A stretch of DNA of 64,000 nucleotides from the NCBI RefSeq assembly GCF_003265705.1, contig NW_020313168.1, positions 2,201,022 to 2,265,021 on the forward strand. Reading direction: 5' to 3'. Position numbers and translations under genes: made by a program. The notes below the pieces were generated by a model that was not told the DNA's origin, did no database searches, and saw nothing but the letters and a program-made list of their open reading frames with translations. This document shows, one piece after another, positions 11,386-20,975 of this stretch; the stretch's first letter is position 1, and each line of letters starts with the position of its first letter. The DNA comes from Callorhinus ursinus. Its lineage: Eukaryota; Chordata; Mammalia; Carnivora; Otariidae.

Positions 11386-13609
11386 CAGTGGGAATGCCTG
11401 GAATTGTGGGGGACTGTCTGTCTTCCGGGCTCCCTGCCCTCCCCGCCCTCTGCGCCTCTGGGCTCTGACACCCAGGCCAGGCAGGAAGAAGCCCCTGCAT
11501 CCCGGACCTTCCCACCAGCTAGCTGGGCAGCTTGCGGGTTCCTTCTCTGAGGGTTTTTGTTTTACCTAGCCCCAGAGCTCTTAGCTACCTCTGAGCACTG
11601 GGGAGGAGCAGGAAGACGCAGACACGACCAGGTCTGAATCCTCCCCTGCCCAGGATCTTGGGCCCGGTTAAGGGGATTGAAAGAAGGCAGAGCGACCCGG
11701 CAGCAGGGCCCTCCACCTACCTGTCAGAGCTCTGCCCCGCGGGTGCGCCCGGGTCCCGCAAAGCGCCTTCTGGCGGACGCAGCGCTCCTGAAGTCGCCCG
11801 GGGGGAAGGGTCCGGCCCTTGACCGCGGTCTCCTCCCCTCCCCTCGGAGCGCCACACTTCCCTCCCGCTGCCCCAGACACTGCCCCAGGGCCCGTCCTCC
11901 TCCCCTGAGGCCCGCTACTTCATCCCCTGCGGGATGGCGGGAGGGGGGAAGCGCCCCTCAGTGCCACGTGCCCGGGCCCCCTCTCCTGGTGGTGAAAGCC
12001 CGGGTCCCCGTCGTGGGCGCGCCTCAGGACGCAAGGCCGCGCCGAGGGATCCCGCTCCGTGCGCGCAGCCTGCCCGGGGCCCCGCGGGGCTCTTCTCCCG
12101 CTCCCACGCGCCCTCCCTGTCGGCCCCGGACAGCCTCGCACCCCGGGCCCCCGCGCGGGGAGGTCCTCTCGAGTCGCCTTCTAGCCTGGGGAGAGCCGGG
12201 GCGCAAACCTGCGGGGGCGCCGGGGGCCAGCCCCCTCCCGCAGTCCCGAGCGCCGAGGCGAATAGCGCGCACAGCCCGGGAAGCCGCGAGGCTCGGAGCC
12301 CAGGACTGCCGCGTGCGGCCCGCGGGGTCCCTCTGGCGCCGGGAAGCGGAGGCCGAAGGACGCGCGCACTCCAGGAAGGTTCAGGGCTGAGGAGCCCAAA
12401 GAACGCCGGCGGTGGGGCTCCCGGGGGCACGGCTGGGGGACGCGACCGCCGAGAGGGACGGAGGAGACCGGGGTTTCTCAAAAAAAGCTGGCTGCGCCTC
12501 GCACCCGCGGGGCGACAGCCCAGCCCCCGCACCCTGCAGCTGCCTGTGGGTCCCTCGGGCTGGGGATCCGCCAGCGCAGCGCCCCGACTTGGGGGGAGGG
12601 TCTGGGACGTCAGCTAGGCCGCCCCGACCGCGGCTCTAGCCCGGGCTCGTGCTGTCAGCTGGAGCCCGACCTCGGGATCCTGGCGGCAGCTCGGAACTCT
12701 GACCGCCTGGGGCGCGCCAGCGGCTCGGGCCTGTCCAGAGCCCGGAACCGGGCGTCCCAACCCAGACGGGAATCTGGGAGCCAAGCCTCGCGGCGCTGCT
12801 ACTCAGACAACAGGTGCGGGGTGGGGGGGCGGGGGTGACTATGAGTAAAGTGCCACCGTGTGGGGGGCTCCACACGGGCGACGACTCTGCCGAGGGCGCG
12901 GACCCCTCCCCACCTGCCTGCCATGGGCGGAGAAGTGGGCCGAGCTGGGGCTGATGGAGTCCAGAAAGCCCAACGCGCGCACGGACACAGACGGCTCAGC
13001 GCCTCCCCCGGGGCTGCAGGGAGCGTCCAGCCCCGGCGGCGCCGTCTGCCCGGAATCGGACCGGCTCCGCTGGCAGGAAAGGCTCGATCCGAGAAGTGCC
13101 CGCCCGCCCTGCCGGCTCAGGGCGGGGAGCGGTGCTGCCATTCCCCCGGGACCTAGCCGGGTGCCCAAAGCCCCGGGTCTGTAGGAGGGAGGCAGGAGAG
13201 CCAGGAATGAGGTCGTGGAGTAGTCCTCAGACCCAGGGTGTAGACCGGCATTTCAGCCCCACACGGGCATCCAAGCACCGTGCGGCAGCCCCGCGACCCC
13301 CTCTCTGGACTCAGCGGCGATGCGAGGCTCCGCTCCCCAGCGCTCCTCACCCGGTACACGAGTGTAGACGATTTGAGTCCTTGGGGACCCGGTCCGGCCT
13401 TGAACGCCCCCTGCCCGGGCCCCAAGGGTGTTCTGTGAGGCCAAGCGGGCTGAACTGAATTCTGTCTCCCCAGCCGGCCGCGGCCTCCCACCCGCCCGCA
13501 GCCCCGTCGGGAATTTGGGGACATCATGCAGGTGGCCCATCCTATAGTCCCAGCCCGCCCCCCCCCTCCGCGGCTCTCGGAGCCTTCGGGGAAGCGAGGC
13601 CGGCTCGGC

Positions 13610-13627
13610 GGGGGCGGGGGGGGGGGG
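13610..13627 (+). promoter_or_regulatory. G-rich promoter tract (G-quadruplex candidate)
   Basis: G5-C-G12 lies about 150 bp upstream of the predicted NPTX1 start site. Such tracts bind Sp/KLF-type factors and can fold into G-quadruplexes. Seen directly; function inferred. Confidence 0.5.
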
Positions 13628-13725
13628 AAGAGACCGGAGGAGGCGGCCCCCACGCGCGCCCGAACGACCCCCGCCCGGCGCAGCGGGCCGGGCAGCGGAC
13701 AATTAAAGCGGGATTCCTCCCCCGC

Positions 13726-13732
13726 TGACGTC
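13726..13732 (+). promoter_or_regulatory. CRE-like site upstream of NPTX1
   Basis: TGACGTC, seven of the eight bases of the palindromic cAMP-response element (the last base is G instead of A), lies about 35 bp upstream of the TATA-like box. CREB/ATF binding would fit the activity-dependent expression known for neuronal pentraxins, but the link is inference. Confidence 0.55.
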
Positions 13733-13761
13733 GGCAGCGCCGAGGCCCCTCCCGCGGCGGC

Positions 13762-13767
13762 ATAAAA
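13762..13767 (+). promoter_or_regulatory. TATA-like box of NPTX1
   Basis: ATAAAA within CATAAAAGG, embedded in an otherwise GC-rich promoter. It predicts transcription starting at roughly 13790-13797 and a 5' UTR of about 135 nt. That leader has no upstream ATG. The NPTX1 frame stays open throughout it, so the first ATG at 13930 is the natural start. Confidence 0.6.
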
Positions 13768-13929
13768 GGCGCGGGCTCCGCAGCGCGGGTGGCAGTGAGG
13801 GCCAGGCAGCGCGGCGGTGCGGACTGCGCGGCCGAGCAGCGCGGCGCCCAGAGCGCGGGCCGCCCGCCGAGCCCCGCCAAGCCGAGTCCCAAGAGCCGGA
13901 CCGGAGCGCCGGTCCCAGCGCCCGCAGCC

Positions 13930-14373
13930 ATGCCGGCCGGCCGCGCCGCGCGCACCTGTGCGCTGCTCGCCCTTTGCCTCCTGGGCAGCGCGGCCCAGGA
14001 TTTCGGGCCGACGCGCTTCATCTGCACTTCGGTGCCGGTGGACGCCGACATGTGCGCCGCGTCCGTGGCCGCCGGCGGCGCCGAGGAGCTCCGGAGCAAC
14101 GTGCTGCAGCTCCGCGAGACCGTGCTGCAGCAGAAGGAGACCATCCTGAGCCAGAAGGAGACCATTCGCGAGCTGACCACCAAGCTGGGCCGCTGCGAGA
14201 GCCAGAGCACGCTGGACGCGGGCGCCGGCGAGGCCCGGGCCGGCGGTGGCCGCAAGCAGTCCGGCTCGGGCAAGAACACCATGGGCGACCTGTCCCGGAC
14301 GCCGGCCGCCGAGACGCTCAGCCAACTCGGGCAAACTTTGCAGTCGCTCAAAACCCGCCTGGAGAACCTCGAG
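13930..14373 (+). CDS. NPTX1: NPTX1 coding exon 1
   Basis: 444 nt, 148 codons, phase 0 at its end (GAG|gtccgc). Encodes the signal peptide and the first part of the coiled coil. The donor is weak at +3 to +6 (gtccgc). The following intron is only 284 nt and very GC-rich, which may favour definition across the intron. Confidence 0.95.
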
Positions 14374-15136
14374 GTCCGCGCGCGCACCGCGGTTCCCCCT
14401 CCGGCTCGTGCGCCCCTCTGCCCTACCCCACCCCCACTCCCGACCCGGCCCCACACCCCCCCCCTCTCCTCGGCCGGGCGCTGAAGCCCCACCGGGGCTG
14501 CCCGGAGCCTGCGGGGCCCCGCAGACGGCCATTCGTCCGAGCTCCCCGCCAGGCCGCCCCCGCATTCGCCCTGAGGGGACCGCGCCGCGGGCCTCCCGGC
14601 ACGGTCCCCGCTCCGCGCCTAACCGTATGGTTTTCCCCCGCCCTTGCACCCCCGCAGCAGTACAGCCGGCTCAATTCCTCCAGCCAGACCAACAGCCTCA
14701 AGGATCTGCTGCAGAGCAAGATCGATGACCTGGAGAGGCAGGTGCTGTCTCGGGTGAACACTCTGGAGGAGGGCAAGGGTGGCCCCAAGAACGACTCGGA
14801 GGAGAGGGTCAAGATCGAGAGCGCCCTGACCTCCCTGCACCAGCGGATCAGCGAGCTGGAGAAAGGTAATGGGGGGGGGGCGTCGCTGCCTGCCAGGCTC
14901 CCTGGGCCAGTGGGACCCTGCCTCACTCCAGGCTTCCTGAATAGCTCCGCTTCAGGCTGTAAAAGCCTGAAGCTCCTCCACCCCTCCAGCCCCTTCCCGC
15001 TGCCTGAATCCCTGCCCTGGGTTTTGGGGTTTCCAGTCGGTGTTTCTGATAGGCCTGGGGCCCCCTGGGCTGGAAACATATGGAGGGAGGGGAAGCAGAG
15101 TCAGGAAGGGATTGATTGGTGTCGGCTGCACCCCCC

Positions 15137-15173
<37 letters not shown>

Positions 15174-18100
15174 GAAGGATTTTTCCAAGTCTGATATGTT
15201 TAATCTTCAGGAAGTTTGCGCTGTAGCTGCGCTGCTGCCAGTCCCTCCCTGGTAAGAAAGACTTGGCTCTAGCCGGTCCCCATCCCCAGCAGGGAACGGG
15301 GTGCAGGCTGGGGATGGTCCATTTTCTCCCACCTCCAGGGCACCCCTGCTGTCCTCTGGGGATCCCCGGGTTACCCCCTTCAGGTGAGCCCCCTCCCTGT
15401 GGTTTTATTTTCTGAATGACTCAAGTCCTGGCATCTTGCATGTCCTGTGGTTCCTGGGTCACCAACTCTGGCCAGCCCCACCTGCACCCTGGGGCTCACA
15501 GATGAGTTGGGCTCAGCCTTGAAGTCACAGAAATCAAACAAGGTTGTAAAAGGGGGGTGGTCCTGGGCTTGGAGCAGGGCCACGTGACCCTTCTTGGACC
15601 ACAGAATGTGCCGGATGGATTTAAACAGTGCCATCTTAAGGCGCGTTATGTAACTGAAAAACAGATCAGGGGAAGGGACGGAGGAGGGAGGGGGGAGGAA
15701 AGGAGGGGAGATGCGGGGGGATGAAGAACAGCCCCTAGAAAGGTCGGGGGCTGGATCTGCTCCAAGGCGTGCCCGGGGGCAGGGGCGAGAGTACAAGCCC
15801 AAGATGGGTGGGGGGAGCACTCGGGGGGCCAGGCCTGCTGTTCCCTGATACCTGAATGGATCGGGGTTGCTGGCCCAGCAGGATGCCTTCCAGAAATAAT
15901 TCTTGGCCTGGGGGCCTGTTTCCTCCCAGACTCCCCGGCAAGCCCCAGGCACACCCAGAAGCTTGCAAGTGTGTGTCTTCCTGGTTCTGGGCCTGGTGCC
16001 TGTGCCCACTGCTGGGTTGGAATGTTTTGCCTGGAGTCAGTCACACCATAGCCGGGGCCACAGCTGCAGTGCGTGTGGGCTGAGAGGGGGCAGACAAGCG
16101 TTCGCGGAGACATCTCTGGCAGGCAGGGAGCTGGTGGCTGTTGTGTAAAGGGAGGCTGTCAGGCCAGGAGCCCGATTTTTCAGGAAACACAGAGGAAGCT
16201 CTCCCTGAGAATGAGTGACATAGTCCTCAAAGCAGTCACCTTGGGGGGGGGGCCTGGCTCCCGGGATGACTCCCCACTCCCTGCCTCCTGCCCTCTCAGC
16301 AGGGTTGCTAGAAGAGCCTCAGAAGAACGTCTTTCCCGCCTGTGGGGTAGATAGGATTCTGGAAATAGCTAGAGTCCTCAGGGCTCGTTGACTGGGTCAG
16401 AAGAGCGACCAGGGACTGCAGCATGTCCCGTCCTCGAGGGGAGTGAGCTGGGCACCGAGAGCCTGCTTGTCTTGGGTGGGAATCCGGGAGGAGTATTTGT
16501 GAACTGCATCCAGGAATCAGGTCTGCTAAAGGGGCTGCTCTGGGGGGCAGCTAGCCTCTTTGGGGCTGGAGAGACCTCCTCCCTCTGTGGCCACACCACC
16601 AAGGGCCGGTTTATCTGGTGTGGACTGACCGATTCCCTGCCCAGGACCACCACGTTTCCCCCCACCCGCATCCCCACCTCCCCAGGGGCATGATGTGGGA
16701 GCCTGAGCAGTGAGGGCAGAGAACGGGGATCAGCTCTTTTGGTCTGGCCCTGTGCCCTGGGCGGGGCAAAGCACTTGACCCTGCTGGGCCTCCCTCTTAG
16801 CAGCTATAGAATGGAGATGAGTCTGCTCCTAGACTTCCCAGACCTAGAGGGCGGGTGAGGGGGGAGCAGTCTCTGTCTGGGACAAGTGCTTTGAGGTGCA
16901 GATGAGGACTGTGCCCTGTCCTCTCCAGGTCAGAAGGACAACCGTCCCGGAGACAAGTTCCAGCTCACATTCCCGCTGCGAACCAACTACATGTACGCGA
17001 AGGTGAAGAAGAGCCTGCCGGAGATGTACGCCTTCACCGTGTGCATGTGGCTCAAGTCCAGCGCCGCCCCTGGAGTGGGCACGCCCTTCTCCTATGCCGT
17101 GCCGGGCCAGGCGAACGAGCTGGTTCTCATCGAGTGGGGCAACAATCCCATGGAGATCCTCATCAACGACAAGGTAGAGCCCCCAGCCCTCTGAACTCAC
17201 AGGACAGCATAGTGAGGCCCCCCCGGCCCCCCTCCCCCCGACCGTGGGGCAGAGCTGCAGCTATAGACACTGCCGTGCCCCCCCAGCAGAAGGGCCCCGT
17301 CAGGCAGGCCTGGGGGGAAGACGGGGAGGAGCAGCGCCCTTGCCCACACTTCCTGAACAGTGTGAAGCTGGAACTTTCCCAGACAGAGGCCTCCCGGGGT
17401 GGGGGATGGCACAGGATGACCCAGAGGGTGCTGCATCCCTCCAATCGAAGCCCGGCTCCTCCTCCCCCAGCTTGCCTCCAAACTGGCTTTGTTCCTTGTA
17501 TGTGGAGGACCGCAGATGCTCTAGGGGTGGTGAGGGTACCCGCAGAGATTCTTCCAGAGTCCACAACTATCCTGCTCAACCCCTCACCCCTGGGAGGAGG
17601 CCAGATGCACATGAGCCCCTGGAGGGTGCAGCCTCTTCCCTCCCAGGAGCCTTTTCCGAAGCTGTGGAAGGAGCTGCTGGCCTTCCAACTCCCCAGTCTG
17701 TGGCAGCGTCGGTAGTGAATATCTCAAACCCAGGCTGGGAATTGGAATCCAGGCCCCTGCTGTTGAGGCCTGGAGCAGAAAGGGTGGTTCCTTTCTGGGC
17801 CCCATGTCCCCAGGTTAAAGGGTGTGTGGGTCCTTTGTCTGCCGCACCATCCACCCCCCGCCCCCCGCAGAATGCTAGAGAGGAAGGCGAGTCCGAGGCC
17901 AGAGGCTGGCCTGAGCCTTAAAAGGCCTGGTGTGTGGCGCCTGGTGTCCGCATCTCTGCAGAGGCTGTGCGGGTGTAGACCCCGCGGACCTGGCAATGTC
18001 GTGCTGGAGGGGAGGAGAGAGGCCCGGACTGCAGCAGTGAGCTGAGACCCCAGCGGTGGGGCTCTCCCTCCCAGGGCCGGTTCTGTAGACCAGCAGAGTG

Positions 18101-19532
18101 GGAGGCGGGTGAGGAGGGGTGAGGACAGGGTACATTCAGATCGATCTTAGGGGCCCCTTGACAAATCGTCACATTTCCTGTGTGACTCCATGATCCATCG
18201 ATGGCGAGGGCTGGTGGACAGGGAGGTCACAGGGGCAGTTGCTGAGAGAATTCAGTGATGGCTCTTGGTATTTATTTTAAACGTTGTGATCAGAGGAGTA
18301 ACGGTTGACGCGGTGAGTGACGATCACTGATCTGCGTTGTGCCCCTGTACCCGTCACGCCGTGTGTCCTCTCCTTCCCAGGTGGCCAAGCTGCCCTTTGT
18401 GATCAATGATGGCCAGTGGCACCATATCTGCATCACCTGGACTACTCGGGACGGGGTCTGGGAAGCCTACCAGGATGGCACCCAGGGTGGCAATGGCGAG
18501 AACCTGGCACCCTATCACCCCATCAAGCCGCAGGGGGTGCTGGTGCTGGGCCAGGAGCAGGTACTGGCCTGGGGGCCGGCGGGGGTGCTGGCTGCAGGGG
18601 GAGGAGCCCCAGTACCAGAGGAAGGAGAACCAGGGTGGGTGACCAGGGACAAGGGGGAGCGAGGAGGGAGCGGGTCGGAGGGGCAAGTGGACCCCCCACT
18701 CCCAGAAGGAGCCAAGGGAAGCAGGTTCTGCAGCGGTTTGGGCTAGGTCCCGGCACAAGTGGGAGTGGGCTTTGGTCCCAATGTTCGGGGGCTGCGATGA
18801 CACTTTCTTTGGCACGGGAAGGCCAATCTGCCTTTAGCGATGCATAATTTATTTCCTGGAAGTGGTTTGGCTCCCACTGGGCACCCGGAGGGAAGCGTAG
18901 GTGGGAGGGTCCCAGACCTTCTGCTCCCGTTGGGCTCGGCAAAGAGTGACATCTGAGCTCGTCTCGGCAGGGAGAGTAGCAGTGGCTCCCCCAAGGCCCG
19001 GCTCCTATGGTGGTGCATAACCCCAGCTGACCCCCTCACTGGCCGAGGGACAGGCCGCACGTCAGGCAGGGTCCAGGTGTCCCCGGGAGATGCTCTGCAT
19101 CCAGGACAGAGGTGGCCGGTAGTGGTCCTCTCTCTGGGCTCCTCATGGGAGGGGGACCAGTGCACAGCTGAAGCCCAGAGACAGGACACAAAAGGGTACT
19201 TCGAGGTGGATGTGAGAGCCCCTGATGGGGCAGACACGGACACGTGCCCCCTCCGAGAGACCCCCACCCCTGCAGCCCCCTCCACCCTCACCCTCTGCTT
19301 TTCTCTGAAGGACACCCTGGGTGGCGGGTTCGACGCCACCCAAGCATTCGTGGGTGAGCTGGCCCACTTCAACATCTGGGACCGCAAGCTGACTCCCGGG
19401 GAGGTGTACAGCCTGGCCACCTGCAGCACCAAGGCCCTTTCTGGCAACGTCATTGCCTGGGCCGAGTCCCACATCGAGATCTACGGGGGAGCCACCAAGT
19501 GGACATTCGAAGCCTGTCGCCAGATCAACTGA
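13930..19532 (+). CDS. NPTX1: Neuronal pentraxin 1 (five coding exons, complete)
   Basis: Secreted synaptic pentraxin. The family multimerises with NPTX2 and NPTXR, binds AMPA-receptor amino-terminal domains and clusters receptors at excitatory synapses. Coding exons are 13930-14373, 14658-14865, 16929-17173, 18381-18560 and 19311-19532. They join in frame to 432 aa plus stop, the usual mammalian length. Residues 1-22 are a signal peptide (hydrophobic core ALLALCLL). About 45-220 is a heptad-rich coiled-coil region (LRETVLQQKETILSQ). About 225-430 is the pentraxin lectin fold, with the family signature HxCx[ST]Wx[ST] at residues 314-321 (HICITWTT) and the calcium-site region around 355-375. 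N-glycosylation sequons are seen at N154 (NSS) and N193 (NDS). Start: G at -3, no upstream ATG. All introns are GT-AG. No frameshift or premature stop. Identification is by recognised protein sequence and family features. Confidence 0.97.
14658..14865 (+). CDS. NPTX1: NPTX1 coding exon 2
   Basis: 208 nt, entered in phase 0 and left after the first base of a codon (AAA G|gtaat). Encodes residues 149-217 and the first base of codon 218: the rest of the coiled coil and both N-glycosylation sequons. The acceptor is a tandem NAGNAG (cagcag at 14655-14660), and a G10 run directly follows the donor (14871-14880). Confidence 0.95.
15138..15171. repeat. (AC)17 microsatellite in NPTX1 intron 2
   Basis: Pure CA dinucleotide repeat of 34 nt within the 2-kb second intron. 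Likely polymorphic; no coding effect. Confidence 0.95.
16929..17173 (+). CDS. NPTX1: NPTX1 coding exon 3
   Basis: 245 nt; acceptor ctctccag, donor AAG|gtagag. Completes codon 218 and runs to Lys299. Encodes the start of the pentraxin domain (FQLTFPLRTNYMYAKVKKSL). Confidence 0.95.
18381..18560 (+). CDS. NPTX1: NPTX1 coding exon 4
   Basis: 180 nt, 60 codons, symmetric phase 0/0 (acceptor tccttcccag, donor CAG|gtactg). Encodes residues 300-359, including the pentraxin signature. Because it is symmetric, skipping would keep the frame but remove the lectin core. Confidence 0.95.
19311..19532 (+). CDS. NPTX1: NPTX1 coding exon 5 with stop
   Basis: 222 nt including TGA at 19530-19532; acceptor ttttctctgaag. 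Encodes residues 360-432, ending EACRQIN, with the second half of the calcium-binding region and the C-terminal strand of the pentraxin fold. Confidence 0.95.
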   Translation, partial: DTLGGGFDATQAFVGELAHFNIWDRKLTPGEVYSLATCSTKALSGNVIAWAESHIEIYGGATKWTFEACRQIN

Positions 19533-20043
19533 GGCTTCTGCCTCCGAGCCTCCCGCCCCTCGGGCCTGCCAGCCCACCTCCCCCCTGCTTGTGCGGTGAT
19601 GACCCTCTCGTGTCTTCTTCTCTCCCTCCCCCCAGGAGTGACTCAAGGCCCTCACCCGCGCACGCGCACGCACATGCACACAGCCCAGGCCGCCCTCCTG
19701 CCCAGGAGGAGGCCCCGCTTTCTGGAGGAGTCCACGCCTGGTCTCAGGCCTGCCCCGCTCATGCTCGCTCTCGGCTGCGGCTGCGACATGGGGCCGGGCA
19801 GACGTAGGTGAGGATGTGTGTGGGGGGGCGAGTGTGTGTCTCTGGGAGGGAGGCGCTTTCTTTCAGAATGAGCTGTCTCCTTTCCTTCTTCCTCCGTGGT
19901 GTTGGGAAATCTTGTGACTGGTCAAATAGCTGTACTTGCCAACTCTGTGAGCTGCCCGCAGGCCTCGGGGCTGCGCGGCTTCCTCCGCACGCGCGTCTGT
20001 CTTTGCAAACCTTTTCCAGAGCCACCTCTCTCTCTACCGGGAA

Positions 20044-20049
20044 AATAAA
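20044..20049 (+). terminator. NPTX1: Proximal polyadenylation signal AATAAA of NPTX1
   Basis: Canonical AATAAA about 510 nt after the stop codon, followed within 20-45 nt by GT/T-rich sequence (gtcttgtagcagttggttcg). A short-3'UTR isoform would end near 20065. Confidence 0.55.
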
Positions 20050-20901
20050 TGTCTTGTAGCAGTTGGTTCGAGGCCAGGGGGCCTCTCCACAGAGAATTTC
20101 TCTTTCGTAGTAGGAGCGGATTCTCTCCGACTGTGCCCTGGGGTGGCACCTTGTGCTCTCCGGTGGTGAGACAGGGAGAGGCTGCTGAGGGGCAGGGGGG
20201 TGCGGCTGGCCTCAGGAAGAGGGCAGTCCCCGCCCAGTGCCCAGGCAGCACCCCTGCGGGTGGCGTCTGAGGACGGTGCTGGGCCTGGGAGGCTGGTTTG
20301 CATGCCCAGCTCTCTGGCTTTGGCCCAGGACCAGGTCTCCAGGCCACAGTCTTGCACCCTTTCGAGGGTGGGCTCCATCCCTCCCTTTCAGCTGCCCGCT
20401 GGTACCCCTGAGGGGGGGGTGTCCCCCACAGCCCAGGAAGCCAGGCTTTCCCGGCCCCTCCCCTTTGAACTCTGCAGTGGAGACCAGGGGCATCCGTGGG
20501 TCAGCTCAACAGCGGACCTTTTAGACAAGGTTACCCACATTCTGACTGAGACCCAGCCAGTTAGGACCAGTGACACTGAAACTGGACCAGTGGATGAGAA
20601 GGTCTGAGCTAATTTTGACAGCCATATTCCTCCCATGCTCCCAGGCCCAGGTTGGCTGGCCGTGGTGAGTCCTCCACGGGGGCGGGCCCTCGGAAGGCCT
20701 CCCACGCAGAACTCCCCGGCCAGTGCTGGGGCCTGAAACCCACTCCCCCTTCTTTACAGGGCTCCAGTCCTGCAGCAGCCGCCAACCTGTCACCAGCTGG
20801 TGACACTGAGACACGACCAGTGTCCAGAACCTTGAACTTTATTTTCCCCCCATGAAAAGCACCCATACATTTCCTTCTAGTCCTTCCGAGGCAAGGGGAA
20901 A

Positions 20902-20975
20902 TGTGTGTGTGTGTGCGTGCGTGCGCGCGTGTGCATGTGTGTTTCTGTGTGTTTCTGTGTGTTGAGAGAGAGAGA
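20902..20975 (+). repeat. GT-rich microsatellite in NPTX1 3' UTR
   Basis: (TG)n with GCGT interruptions, then two 'gtttctgtgt' units and a (GA)n tail. In the RNA this would be a UG-rich tract of the kind bound by CELF and TDP-43 proteins. Binding is inference. Confidence 0.85.

Larger units (their letters stand above)
1..13560. other. Intergenic flank upstream of NPTX1
   Basis: No reading frame in this stretch has splice structure, codon pattern or homology that I recognise. It is moderately GC-rich mammalian intergenic DNA. Recognisable contents are listed separately: an L1 3' end, MIR and L2 fossils, a poly-G run, a CA repeat and AT-rich islands near 3.9 and 11.3 kb. By known mammalian synteny RPTOR should lie further left, but none of its exons is recognised here. 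The start of the NPTX1 CpG island overlaps the right end, from about 11.7 kb. Confidence 0.6.
11700..14720. promoter_or_regulatory. CpG island over NPTX1 promoter and exon 1
   Basis: Dense CG dinucleotides and very high GC from about 11.7 kb, through the promoter and exon 1, into exon 2. Long stop-free frames here on both strands are a side effect of GC content. Typical of a Polycomb-regulated neuronal gene promoter, though that regulation is inference. Confidence 0.8.

Noticed and set aside
11677..12617. Several 200+ codon frames on both strands
   Set aside because: All lie in the GC-rich CpG island, have low-complexity P/R/G/A composition, and have no domains or splice support.
13153..14649. 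498-codon open frame on the minus strand opposite NPTX1 exon 1
   Set aside because: Antisense to a certain coding exon within a CpG island. Composition is G/R/A/P-rich and it has no recognisable domain. Stop-free frames are expected at this GC content.
13974..15194. 406-codon plus-strand frame overlapping NPTX1 exons 1-2
   Set aside because: Runs out of frame with the NPTX1 protein, through its introns and into the CA repeat. Only the exon parts belong to a gene, in another frame.
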